From positions 1 through 55,075 of the forward strand of contig CABXSO010000006.1 of NCBI GenBank assembly GCA_902514945.1: a DNA stretch of 55,075 nt. The letters run 5' to 3'. Made by a program: the position numbers and the translations under genes. Positions 24,116 to 31,246 of this stretch are shown piece by piece (positions within the stretch are counted from its first letter, which is position 1; every line of letters begins with the position of its first letter). Origin of the DNA: an uncultured Pelagibacteraceae bacterium (GTDB taxonomy: Bacteria; Pseudomonadota; Alphaproteobacteria; Pelagibacterales; Pelagibacteraceae). The notes under the pieces are model-generated. The model saw only the letters and a program-made list of their open reading frames with translations, was not told where the DNA came from and did not search any database.

Positions 24116-24766
24116 ATGAAATTTTTATTTCTTATACTATCGACTCTTCTAATAAGCATTAGCATCTTATTAGCAGATGAATTAAATGTATTCGATTTTA
24201 CTGAAAATGAGCTTTCTGAATTACAGGTTAGGAAGGTAAGGGGGGCAGATAATAAGACAATTTATAGTGTTGGTTCTAATGAAAATGGTAATTTTTTAAA
24301 ATCGGTAGCTGATAATGCTGCCTCAGGTTTAGGTAAAGAAATAAAAATTGATTTAAATAGAACGCCATTTATTAATATCACTTGGAAAGTAGAGAAAGAC
24401 TTGTCTGGTATTAAAGAAAATACAAAAAAGGGACACGATTTTGCAGCAAGAGTATTTGTAATAAAAAAAACAGGAGCAACCCCTCTATCAAATAGGGCTA
24501 TTAACTATGTTTTTTCAAGTAATAGTGATGTTGGAACAAATTATCCAAGCCCTTATACAAAAAAATCTATAGATAATGTTTTAGCAAGTACCAAAAATAA
24601 TTTGGATGAATGGATAACGGTTAAAGCCAATGTTAAAGAAGATTTTAAAAGGTTGCACGATTTGGATGTTGATGAGCTTGATGGACTTGCAATTATGTCT
24701 GATACTGATAATTCAAAGATGAAATCTATAGCCTATTTTCAAAATATTTATTTTTCGTCCCAATAA
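24116..24766 (+). CDS. Exported DUF3047 family protein
   Basis: 216 residues with a signal peptide (about 1-20, ending near ADE). The strand-rich body has the DUF3047 pattern: a TWKVEKDL strand, a HDFAARVFVI strand near residue 105, and a C-terminal DELDGLAIMSDTDNSKMKS block. DUF3047 proteins are periplasmic and of unknown function, possibly carbohydrate-binding folds. Single gene with its own start region. Confidence 0.8.
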   Translation: MKFLFLILSTLLISISILLADELNVFDFTENELSELQVRKVRGADNKTIYSVGSNENGNFLKSVADNAASGLGKEIKIDLNRTPFINITWKVEKDLSGIKENTKKGHDFAARVFVIKKTGATPLSNRAINYVFSSNSDVGTNYPSPYTKKSIDNVLASTKNNLDEWITVKANVKEDFKRLHDLDVDELDGLAIMSDTDNSKMKSIAYFQNIYFSSQ

Positions 24767-24907
24767 TTAAAATTTAAGATATTTTTTTAGATAAATATTA
24801 AATAGAGAAAGAATAACAGCAACAATAACATCCTCTAAAGGACTTGCTTGTGGATAACCAAAGTTCCATGCCGTAACCATCACTAACCAAATTACAAATA
24901 TATTCAT
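24767..24907 (-). CDS. Small membrane protein (46 aa)
   Basis: ATG at 24907 to TAA at 24767, immediately abutting the stop of the convergent DUF3047 gene. Two short hydrophobic segments flank a conserved-looking NFGYPQASPLED turn, so it may be a hairpin membrane protein. No family recognised. Confidence 0.5.
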   Translation of the reverse strand: MNIFVIWLVMVTAWNFGYPQASPLEDVIVAVILSLFNIYLKKYLKF

Positions 24908-24964
24908 TTAATACTTATACCTTAGTTTCTATTAAATAGTTTACTTTTTTGGTATAACTATATT

Positions 24965-25387
24965 ATGCATGAAAATTTTTTTCATACTTTAAAAGTATAT
25001 TATGAAGATACTGATGCTGGTGGAGTCGTATATTATGCTAATTATTTAAAGTTTTTAGAGAGAGCGAGAACAGAAGCTCTTCATTCAATCGGGTATAGTA
25101 ACCAAAAAGTGAAAAAAGATTTTGGTTCATTAATAATAGTAAAAACTTGCAATATTGAATATAAAAAACCAGCTATTCTCGAAGATGAACTAACTATAAG
25201 ATCCTTTGTTAAATATGTCACCAAAACATCATTTTTCATGAATCAAATAATAACTAAAGATAATGATATAATTGTTGAGGCTCAGGTTCATTTAGTTTTT
25301 GTGGACGATAAAGCTAAGCCAGCGAAAATTCCTGATGAGATTTATTCAAAATTTAAACCTTATTTTTGTGACACAATTAAAACTTAG
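24965..25387 (+). CDS. ybgC: YbgC-type acyl-CoA thioesterase
   Basis: 140-residue hotdog-fold thioesterase. The active-site loop YYEDTDAGGVVYYANYLKFLERARTE near residues 12-37 carries the family Asp and the central helix. YbgC members hydrolyse acyl-CoA and usually accompany the tol-pal genes; no tol-pal genes are present here. The 3' end overlaps the convergent uracil-DNA glycosylase by 11 bases. Confidence 0.9.
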   Translation: MHENFFHTLKVYYEDTDAGGVVYYANYLKFLERARTEALHSIGYSNQKVKKDFGSLIIVKTCNIEYKKPAILEDELTIRSFVKYVTKTSFFMNQIITKDNDIIVEAQVHLVFVDDKAKPAKIPDEIYSKFKPYFCDTIKT

Positions 25388-26057
25388 CTAAATTTTTTGC
25401 CTTTTTAAATAAATTTACCATCATTTTGATTGAAATTAACTTTGTGTTTACATTTCTTGGACTAGGATGATAACTTGATAGAATTATCAAACCATTTGGT
25501 AATAGTTGTGTTTTACCATGTTTAAATATAAATTTTTGTTTTAAATCAAATTTTCGTCTATACAGTTTTATACAATTATCGAAGGCAACTTTACCAAGCG
25601 TTACAATTACCCTCAGTTTTCTTAAATTCAATATTTCCTCATCAAAAAAATTAGAGCAATTAGAAATTTCATTACTGAGTGGTTTATCCTCAGGAGGAAC
25701 ACATTTAAGAATATTTGTGATATAGGTAGATCTTAATTTTAAATTATCATTTAAATTTTTTGAGAATGGTGAATTTGAAATTCCTACCTCATGCAAACAT
25801 CTAAATAAAAAATCACCAGATTTATCACCTGTAAAAGCTCTTCCTGTTCTAGTTCCACCATGAGCCGCAGGCGCAAGACCAATAATAGCTAATTTTGAGT
25901 TTATATCTCCAAATCCAGGAACGGGTTTACCCCAATAAATTTCATCGATATTTTGTTTTCTTTTTTGGACACTAATTTTTTTTACAAATTTTACTAATCT
26001 TGGACATTTCTTACAATTAACTATTGTTTTGTTTAATTCGTTTAATCTAGTATCCAT
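25377..26057 (-). CDS. Family 5 (UDGb-type) uracil-DNA glycosylase
   Basis: 226 residues. The N-terminal CxxC (Cys15, Cys18) and later cysteines (ILKC and the CSNFF region) suit the [4Fe-4S] cluster. The active-site motif GLAPAAHGGTRTGRAFTGD near residue 60 has Ala where family 4 has the catalytic acid, which marks UDGb/family 5. The second motif is SSYHPSPRN near residue 195. It excises uracil and deaminated bases in DNA. Divergent from the phosphatase gene, whose start lies 3 bases away. Confidence 0.9.
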   Translation of the reverse strand: MDTRLNELNKTIVNCKKCPRLVKFVKKISVQKRKQNIDEIYWGKPVPGFGDINSKLAIIGLAPAAHGGTRTGRAFTGDKSGDFLFRCLHEVGISNSPFSKNLNDNLKLRSTYITNILKCVPPEDKPLSNEISNCSNFFDEEILNLRKLRVIVTLGKVAFDNCIKLYRRKFDLKQKFIFKHGKTQLLPNGLIILSSYHPSPRNVNTKLISIKMMVNLFKKAKNLAKF

Positions 26058-26060
26058 ATT

Positions 26061-26618
26061 ATGAAACTTTTAAAATTATTAGTTATAATTTTTATATCTT
26101 TAACAACACCTATTAAAGCAGATTTATACAAAAATTTAATAGATCAACTTGAGGAGGGTGGAAAATTAATATTTATTAGACATGCTTATGCGCCAGGAAA
26201 TGGTGATCCTGATGGTTTCAATTTAAACGATTGTTCTACACAAAGAAATTTAAGTGAAGAAGGAAGAAAACAAGCTAAAAGTATTGGTGAATTTTTTAAA
26301 GAAAATAAAATTGAGATTAATAAAGTTCTTTCAAGTGAATGGTGTAGGTGTAAAGAAACAGCAAAAATTGCATTTAAAAACTTTTCAACTAAAAGTTTCT
26401 TAAATTCTTTTTATAGTTCAAAATTTTCAAAAAATAAAGGTAAGCAGATTATAGAATTTAATAATTATATTAAAAATTTAGAAAGTAAGAAAAATTTGAT
26501 CTTTGTAACCCACTATGTATTTATATCTGAAGTTTTAAATTATGCTCCTTCATCAGGTGAAATGGTTGTTTCGGACAAAAAGTTTAATATAATAGGGAGT
26601 GTAGAAATTGATTTTTAA
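26061..26618 (+). CDS. Exported histidine phosphatase family protein
   Basis: 185 residues with a signal peptide (first 20 residues). The histidine phosphatase core has RHAYAPGNGDP near residue 40 with the nucleophilic His, SSEWCRCKETA near residue 92, and a second catalytic His in FVTHYVFI near residue 150. Periplasmic phosphatase with unknown substrate. A tiny basic gene follows 6 bases downstream. Confidence 0.85.
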   Translation: MKLLKLLVIIFISLTTPIKADLYKNLIDQLEEGGKLIFIRHAYAPGNGDPDGFNLNDCSTQRNLSEEGRKQAKSIGEFFKENKIEINKVLSSEWCRCKETAKIAFKNFSTKSFLNSFYSSKFSKNKGKQIIEFNNYIKNLESKKNLIFVTHYVFISEVLNYAPSSGEMVVSDKKFNIIGSVEIDF

Positions 26619-26624
26619 AATATT

Positions 26625-26750
26625 ATGTCCTCAAAAAGAGCAATGAAACAAGCACAAAAACAAGCTTATGCTAAACACAGAAGCAATATAATAAATAATA
26701 GATTTTCTAAGAATAAAAAAAATTTTTTCAACAAAAAGAAAAAAGACTAG
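26625..26750 (+). CDS. Very small basic protein (41 aa)
   Basis: ATG at 26625 to TAG at 26750. Lys and Asn make up nearly half of it, with a short amphipathic AMKQAQKQAYAKH helix. Its 3' end overlaps the convergent gene by 4 bases. The composition is close to what AT-rich noise can produce, but its position 6 bases after the phosphatase gene and the tight convergent overlap make translation plausible. Confidence 0.4.
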   Translation: MSSKRAMKQAQKQAYAKHRSNIINNRFSKNKKNFFNKKKKD

Positions 26751-27169
26751 CTTTCTTTTTTAAATTTTTCTATTTTTTTACAATTTGAAATTTTCGACAT
26801 ACCCTCTTCATTATTTAAAACTGTTTTCATAAAAATTTCAGGTTTTCCTATTTCAAATAAAATTTGAGTATAAAACTGAGGATAACCATGTTTATGGGTA
26901 AATATTTTTCCATTTTCCTCATATATGTTTCGAACATAAGTGTTAGACTTTTTTATGCTTAGGTCAGTTAATCTGTATTTTTGATATGTTTTTTCTTTAT
27001 ATACGTAATTTCGTGTCATGATTAATTCGTCTAGATTTAAGATGTATTCATTCTTTAAAAATTCATCTTGTTTATCATCACATTTACTCATAATGATTAC
27101 CTCTGATTTAAGATGTTGGAAGGGTAGAATTATTAATAAAAGAGAAATTAAAAATCTAATTTCTTTCAT
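26747..27169 (-). CDS. Hypothetical exported protein (140 aa)
   Basis: Signal peptide at the start (MKEIRFLISLLLILPFQ type), followed by a polar, strand-rich domain with two cysteines (SKCDDK and ISNCKK) that could form a disulfide. I choose the ATG at 27169, which overlaps the upstream small gene by 14 bases; an in-frame TTG at 27181 would add four residues. Unknown family. Third in a minus-strand chain of overlapping small genes. Confidence 0.65.
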   Translation of the reverse strand: MKEIRFLISLLLIILPFQHLKSEVIIMSKCDDKQDEFLKNEYILNLDELIMTRNYVYKEKTYQKYRLTDLSIKKSNTYVRNIYEENGKIFTHKHGYPQFYTQILFEIGKPEIFMKTVLNNEEGMSKISNCKKIEKFKKES

Positions 27170-27329
27170 TTTTCTCAGCAAAAAATAAACCTATTAAAAG
27201 TAAAGCTGTCCAACCAAGTCCTACTAATCCTTTAATAATATTTGTGTCGGCACTCCATAAATCAAGAAATAGAGCTCCAAAAATAAGACCAAGAACATAT
27301 ACAATAATTACGATTGTAGTTTTACTCAT
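27156..27329 (-). CDS. Small two-helix membrane protein (57 aa)
   Basis: ATG at 27329 to TAG at 27156. Two hydrophobic segments (about 4-22 and 30-50) are joined by a short loop LDLWSADTN. Its start overlaps the DUF1289 stop by 8 bases, and its end overlaps the next gene. This three-gene overlap chain is strong evidence that it is translated. Function unknown. Confidence 0.65.
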   Translation of the reverse strand: MSKTTIVIIVYVLGLIFGALFLDLWSADTNIIKGLVGLGWTALLLIGLFFAEKNERN

Positions 27330-27573
27330 TTAATAATTTCTTTTTAAAAAGAGAGATACCATTTTCAATTTTATATGTATAGGACTCTTTGAAACTTTCT
27401 AATTGCCAACCTGTTAATCTTTTTTGAATAATTTCAAGATTTTCTATTTTCCACTCTTCAGTTGTATCTTCGAGTTTCCAGATTTTTTTTTCTTCGTTAT
27501 TTCTTCCACACCCATAACAATAGCCAGTTTTTGGATCAGTTTTACAAATACTTATACATGGAGAAACAATCAT
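27322..27573 (-). CDS. DUF1289 family protein
   Basis: 83 residues. The N-terminus has the DUF1289 cysteine signature SPCISICKTDPKTGYCYGCGRN, a probable small metal- or iron-sulfur-binding site, followed by the W-rich helical region and RLTGWQ. Function unknown. First gene of the minus-strand set DUF1289 / 57-aa / 140-aa, divergent from tRNA-Leu. Confidence 0.85.
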   Translation of the reverse strand: MIVSPCISICKTDPKTGYCYGCGRNNEEKKIWKLEDTTEEWKIENLEIIQKRLTGWQLESFKESYTYKIENGISLFKKKLLNE

Positions 27574-27618
27574 AATATTATTATAGAGTAAAAATTATAC
27601 AATTTACAATAATTGTCG

Positions 27619-27649
27619 TTGGACAAATAGTTTCAATCATATATATAAT
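27619..27649 (+). promoter_or_regulatory. Promoter of tRNA-Leu
   Basis: TTGGAC at 27619-27624, with TATATA 17 bases later (27642-27647) or TATAAT 19 bases later (27644-27649), placed about 14 bases before the tRNA. Confidence 0.5.
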
Positions 27650-27662
27650 CTTCTGATTTTGT

Positions 27663-27747
27663 GGGGCGATGGCGGAATTGGTAGACGCGTCGGTCTTAGG
27701 AACCGATAGAGCAATCTGTGAAGGTTCGAGTCCTTTTCGCCCTACCA
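27663..27747 (+). tRNA. tRNA-Leu (anticodon UAG)
   Basis: Complete class II cloverleaf of 85 bases including an encoded CCA. Acceptor GGGGCGA pairs with TCGCCCT. The anticodon stem TCGGT/ACCGA encloses loop CTTAGGA with anticodon TAG. A short variable arm and GGTTCGAGTCC T-arm follow. The trigger factor gene starts 10 bases downstream. Confidence 0.96.
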
Positions 27748-27757
27748 TTAATTGATT

Positions 27758-29182
27758 ATGAAAATTACAGTAGAAAATAAAAAAGGTTTAAATAAAGACA
27801 TAAAAGTTTTCATCGATAAAAAGACAATGAGTTCTTATATGGATGAAAAATATGAGGAAATAAAAGGAACTGTTAATTTAAAAGGTTTTAGACCTGGAAA
27901 AGTTCCAATACAGGTATTAAAAAAACAATTTGGTAAAGCAGTATTTAGTGAAGTTTTAGACAAAGTATTAAAAGACACAACCACAAAAGCCTTAGAAGAA
28001 AATAAGATTAAACCTGCAGGCCAACCAAAATTAGATCTTAAAACTTATGGTGAGGATAAAGATTTAGAATATATTATTTCTGTTACGGAGTTTCCAAAAG
28101 TTGAATTAAAATCTATAGAAAACATAAAATTTGATGAATACACTGTAAAAATTAATGAAAGTGAAACTGAAAAAAGAATTAAAGAAATAGCTAAAAATAC
28201 ACCAAGTTTCAAGGACACTTCACCTGACACAAAAGCAAAAGAAGGCGATCTAGTATCATTTGATTACACAGCAACTGTTGACGAAAAATCTTTTAAAGGA
28301 GGAGAAGGAAAAAATACACAATTAACTTTGGGCAAAGATTTGTTCTTAAAGGGTTTTGACAAACAATTGATCGGAATTAAAAAAGATGATCAAAAAATTG
28401 TTGAAGCCACATTGCCCGAGAATTTTCCTGAAAAAGAATTAATAAATAAAAAAGCAAAATTTAATTGTAAAATTCTATCAGTCAAAACTCCGGAGGAGAT
28501 AAAGATTGATGATCAATTTGCAAAAAATCTAGGAGCAAAGGATTTAAGGGATCTAAAAACTCTTATTTCAAAACAAATTAACGATGAGTATAAAAATTCT
28601 TTAGACAGGTTATCAAAAAATCAAATTCTAAAAGAATTAGAAAAACTCAAGTTAGATGAAATACCACAAAATTTAGTGGATGAAGAGATAAAAGCTTTAT
28701 CTAAAGGTATGACAGATGAGGATAAAAAAAAAAGCAAAGATAATTTCGAGGAAATAGCAAAAAAAAGAATTAAGGTCGGATTGATATTAAATGAATTTGG
28801 AGAAAAAAATCAGGTCAAAGTGACTGAACAAGAACTGCAAGCCGAAGTACAAAAACAAATTAGAATGATGCCAGGGCAAGAAAAAATGGTAATGGACTTT
28901 TATCAGAAAAATCAATCAGCACTTGCGAGTTTGAGAGGCACAGTATATGAAGAAAAAATTTTAAGTCTTGTTAAACAAAAAGCTAAATCTACCAAAAAAG
29001 AAGTTTCAAAAGATGAAGCAGAGAAAATATTAAAGCAATCTCAAAATCAAGATCTTAATCTCGAAGATGAAGTCAAGAAATATTCAAAGAAAAAAGTTGA
29101 TACTAAAAAGAAAGAGGTAAAAAAAACTAGCACAAAATCCAAAACTATTCCTGATAAACCAAAAAAAGTTAGCAAAAAGTAA
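27758..29182 (+). CDS. tig: Trigger factor
   Basis: Ribosome-associated chaperone and peptidyl-prolyl isomerase, 474 residues from the ATG at 27758 (an in-frame TTG two codons earlier is unlikely). The ribosome-binding signature GFRPGKVP is near residues 43-50. The FKBP-type domain lies at about 155-245, and a helical C-domain with RMMPGQEKMVMDFY is near residue 370. The last 45 residues are an unusual Lys/Ser/Asp-rich disordered tail. First gene of the tig-clpP-clpX-lon set. Confidence 0.95.
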   Translation: MKITVENKKGLNKDIKVFIDKKTMSSYMDEKYEEIKGTVNLKGFRPGKVPIQVLKKQFGKAVFSEVLDKVLKDTTTKALEENKIKPAGQPKLDLKTYGEDKDLEYIISVTEFPKVELKSIENIKFDEYTVKINESETEKRIKEIAKNTPSFKDTSPDTKAKEGDLVSFDYTATVDEKSFKGGEGKNTQLTLGKDLFLKGFDKQLIGIKKDDQKIVEATLPENFPEKELINKKAKFNCKILSVKTPEEIKIDDQFAKNLGAKDLRDLKTLISKQINDEYKNSLDRLSKNQILKELEKLKLDEIPQNLVDEEIKALSKGMTDEDKKKSKDNFEEIAKKRIKVGLILNEFGEKNQVKVTEQELQAEVQKQIRMMPGQEKMVMDFYQKNQSALASLRGTVYEEKILSLVKQKAKSTKKEVSKDEAEKILKQSQNQDLNLEDEVKKYSKKKVDTKKKEVKKTSTKSKTIPDKPKKVSKK

Positions 29183-29215
29183 TCCCAAGTTGTATAAGTA
29201 TTACGAATCAATTTT

Positions 29216-29827
29216 ATGAATAATAAACTTACTGAACACATGAGCAGCTTAATCCCAATGGTTGTAGAACAATCAAGTAAAGGAGAAAGAGCTTATGACA
29301 TTTATTCTAGGCTTTTAAAAGAGAGGATTATTTTTTTGACCGGTCAAATAAACGATAACGTTGCGTCACTTGTGACTGCACAATTATTATTTTTAGAGGC
29401 TGAAGATCCAAAAAAAGAAATTTTTTTATACATAAATAGCCCAGGTGGTCTAGTTACTGCTGGTCTAGGTATTTATGATACCATGCAATATGTTAAGCCA
29501 AATATTTCAACATTATGTATTGGACAAGCAGCTTCTATGGGATCCTTTTTATTATCTGCTGGAACTAAGGGAAAGAGATTTTCTCTTCCAAATTCTAGAA
29601 TTATGGTTCATCAACCCTCAGCAGGTTTTCAAGGTCAAGCTACGGATATTGAAATTCACGCTAATGAAGTATTATCCTTAAAAAAAAGATTAAATGAAAT
29701 TTACTCTAAGCATACAGGAAAATCTGTTGATGAAATAAAATCTGCATTGGAAAGAGATAATTTTATGACTGCAGATACTGCAAAGTCTTTTGGTTTAATA
29801 GACACTGTTGTGGAAAAGAGAGTATAG
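29216..29827 (+). CDS. clpP: ATP-dependent Clp protease proteolytic subunit
   Basis: 203 residues. Catalytic Ser107 is in GQAASMGS, His132 in MVHQPSAG, and the Asp in the ERDNFM stretch, all as in canonical ClpP. Forms the tetradecameric chamber fed by ClpX, which is encoded next. 33 bases after tig. Confidence 0.97.
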   Translation: MNNKLTEHMSSLIPMVVEQSSKGERAYDIYSRLLKERIIFLTGQINDNVASLVTAQLLFLEAEDPKKEIFLYINSPGGLVTAGLGIYDTMQYVKPNISTLCIGQAASMGSFLLSAGTKGKRFSLPNSRIMVHQPSAGFQGQATDIEIHANEVLSLKKRLNEIYSKHTGKSVDEIKSALERDNFMTADTAKSFGLIDTVVEKRV

Positions 29828-29915
29828 AGCACTATATATAGAAATAGTAAATCCAGAACTTGATTAATGTGAGTTATTTATAATAAAGTATTAAAATTGA
29901 TTCGTTTTAAATTTT

Positions 29916-31184
29916 ATGAATACAAATAATAAAAATATTCTTTATTGTTCTTTCTGTGGCAAAAGTCAACACGAGGTAAGAAAACTGATTGCAGGTCCAA
30001 CTGTATTTATTTGCGATGAATGCGTTGAATTATGTATGGATATTATAAAAGAAGAGAGCAAAGACACTTTTGTAAAACATCAAGATGGTCTTCCATCCCC
30101 AAAAGAAATCTGTTCAGTTTTAGATGACTATGTGATTGGACAAACTCATGCAAAAAAAGTTTTATCTGTAGCAGTTCATAATCATTATAAAAGATTAAAC
30201 TATGAAAATAAAACTAGCAAAAACGTTGAGCTTGCAAAGTCCAATATTCTTTTAGTAGGCCCTACTGGTTGTGGAAAAACTTTATTAGCCCAAACGCTTG
30301 CGCGAATTTTAGACGTTCCTTTTACCATGGCTGATGCAACAACTTTAACAGAAGCTGGATATGTTGGTGAAGACGTAGAAAATATTATTTTAAAATTATT
30401 ACAGGCAGCAGATTATAACGTAGAAAAAGCTCAAAGAGGTATCGTTTATATTGATGAGGTTGATAAAATAAGCAGAAAATCCGAAAACCCGTCAATTACT
30501 AGAGATGTATCTGGTGAAGGAGTTCAACAGGCTTTATTAAAAATAATGGAAGGAACAATTGCGAGTGTGCCCCCTCAGGGTGGTAGAAAACATCCTCAAC
30601 AAGAATTTTTACAGGTCGATACAACAAATATTTTATTTATTTGTGGAGGAGCTTTTGCTGGATTAGATAAGATCATTTCTCAAAGAGACAAAGGAACCTC
30701 AATTGGATTTGGAGCAGATGTTAAGAATACCCAAGATAAAAAAATAGGTGAGTGGATGAAAAATTTAGAACCTGAAGATCTATTGAAATATGGATTGATA
30801 CCAGAATTTATTGGAAGATTACCAATGATAGCAACCCTAGAGGATTTAGATGAAAAATCCCTTATTAAAATTCTTCAAGAGCCAAAAAACTCTTTAATCA
30901 AACAATATCAAGAACTATTTAAATTGGATGGAGCGAAACTAGTATTTAAAGATAATGCTTTGAAAGAAATTGCACTAAAGGCAATTAGTAAAAAGACTGG
31001 AGCGAGAGGATTGAGATCTATACTAGAAAATATTCTTTTAAAAACCATGTATGATCTACCTAGTCAAGATAATATAGAAGAGGTAATCGTTGACGCATCT
31101 TCCGCAAAAGGCCAGACCCAACCCATATTGGTCCATTCTAAAAAAGACAATAAGTCTAAAACCAACAAGACTACAGCGGCTTAA
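29916..31184 (+). CDS. clpX: ClpX ATPase, ClpP unfoldase
   Basis: 422 residues. The N-terminal zinc finger has CSFC (Cys11, Cys14) and CDECVELC (about 33-40). Walker A GPTGCGKT is at about 115-122, Walker B in VYIDEVDKI near residue 182, and the GFGAD pore-region loop near residue 265. The C-terminus has a short Lys/Thr-rich tail. Recognises tagged substrates and feeds ClpP. Confidence 0.97.
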   Translation: MNTNNKNILYCSFCGKSQHEVRKLIAGPTVFICDECVELCMDIIKEESKDTFVKHQDGLPSPKEICSVLDDYVIGQTHAKKVLSVAVHNHYKRLNYENKTSKNVELAKSNILLVGPTGCGKTLLAQTLARILDVPFTMADATTLTEAGYVGEDVENIILKLLQAADYNVEKAQRGIVYIDEVDKISRKSENPSITRDVSGEGVQQALLKIMEGTIASVPPQGGRKHPQQEFLQVDTTNILFICGGAFAGLDKIISQRDKGTSIGFGADVKNTQDKKIGEWMKNLEPEDLLKYGLIPEFIGRLPMIATLEDLDEKSLIKILQEPKNSLIKQYQELFKLDGAKLVFKDNALKEIALKAISKKTGARGLRSILENILLKTMYDLPSQDNIEEVIVDASSAKGQTQPILVHSKKDNKSKTNKTTAA

Positions 31185-31246
31185 TAGCCATAATAACTTG
31201 TAAAAAGGTATTGCAAAAACATCTTTAATATCCATATATTATAATT

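Noticed and set aside
26625..26750. Treating the Lys/Asn-rich 41-aa frame as pure noise
   Set aside because: Kept as a low-confidence gene because of its 6-base distance from the upstream stop and its tight convergent overlap.
29851..29890. Promoter-like TTGATT and TATAAT before clpX
   Set aside because: The spacing is only 13 bases, too short for a sigma-70 promoter.
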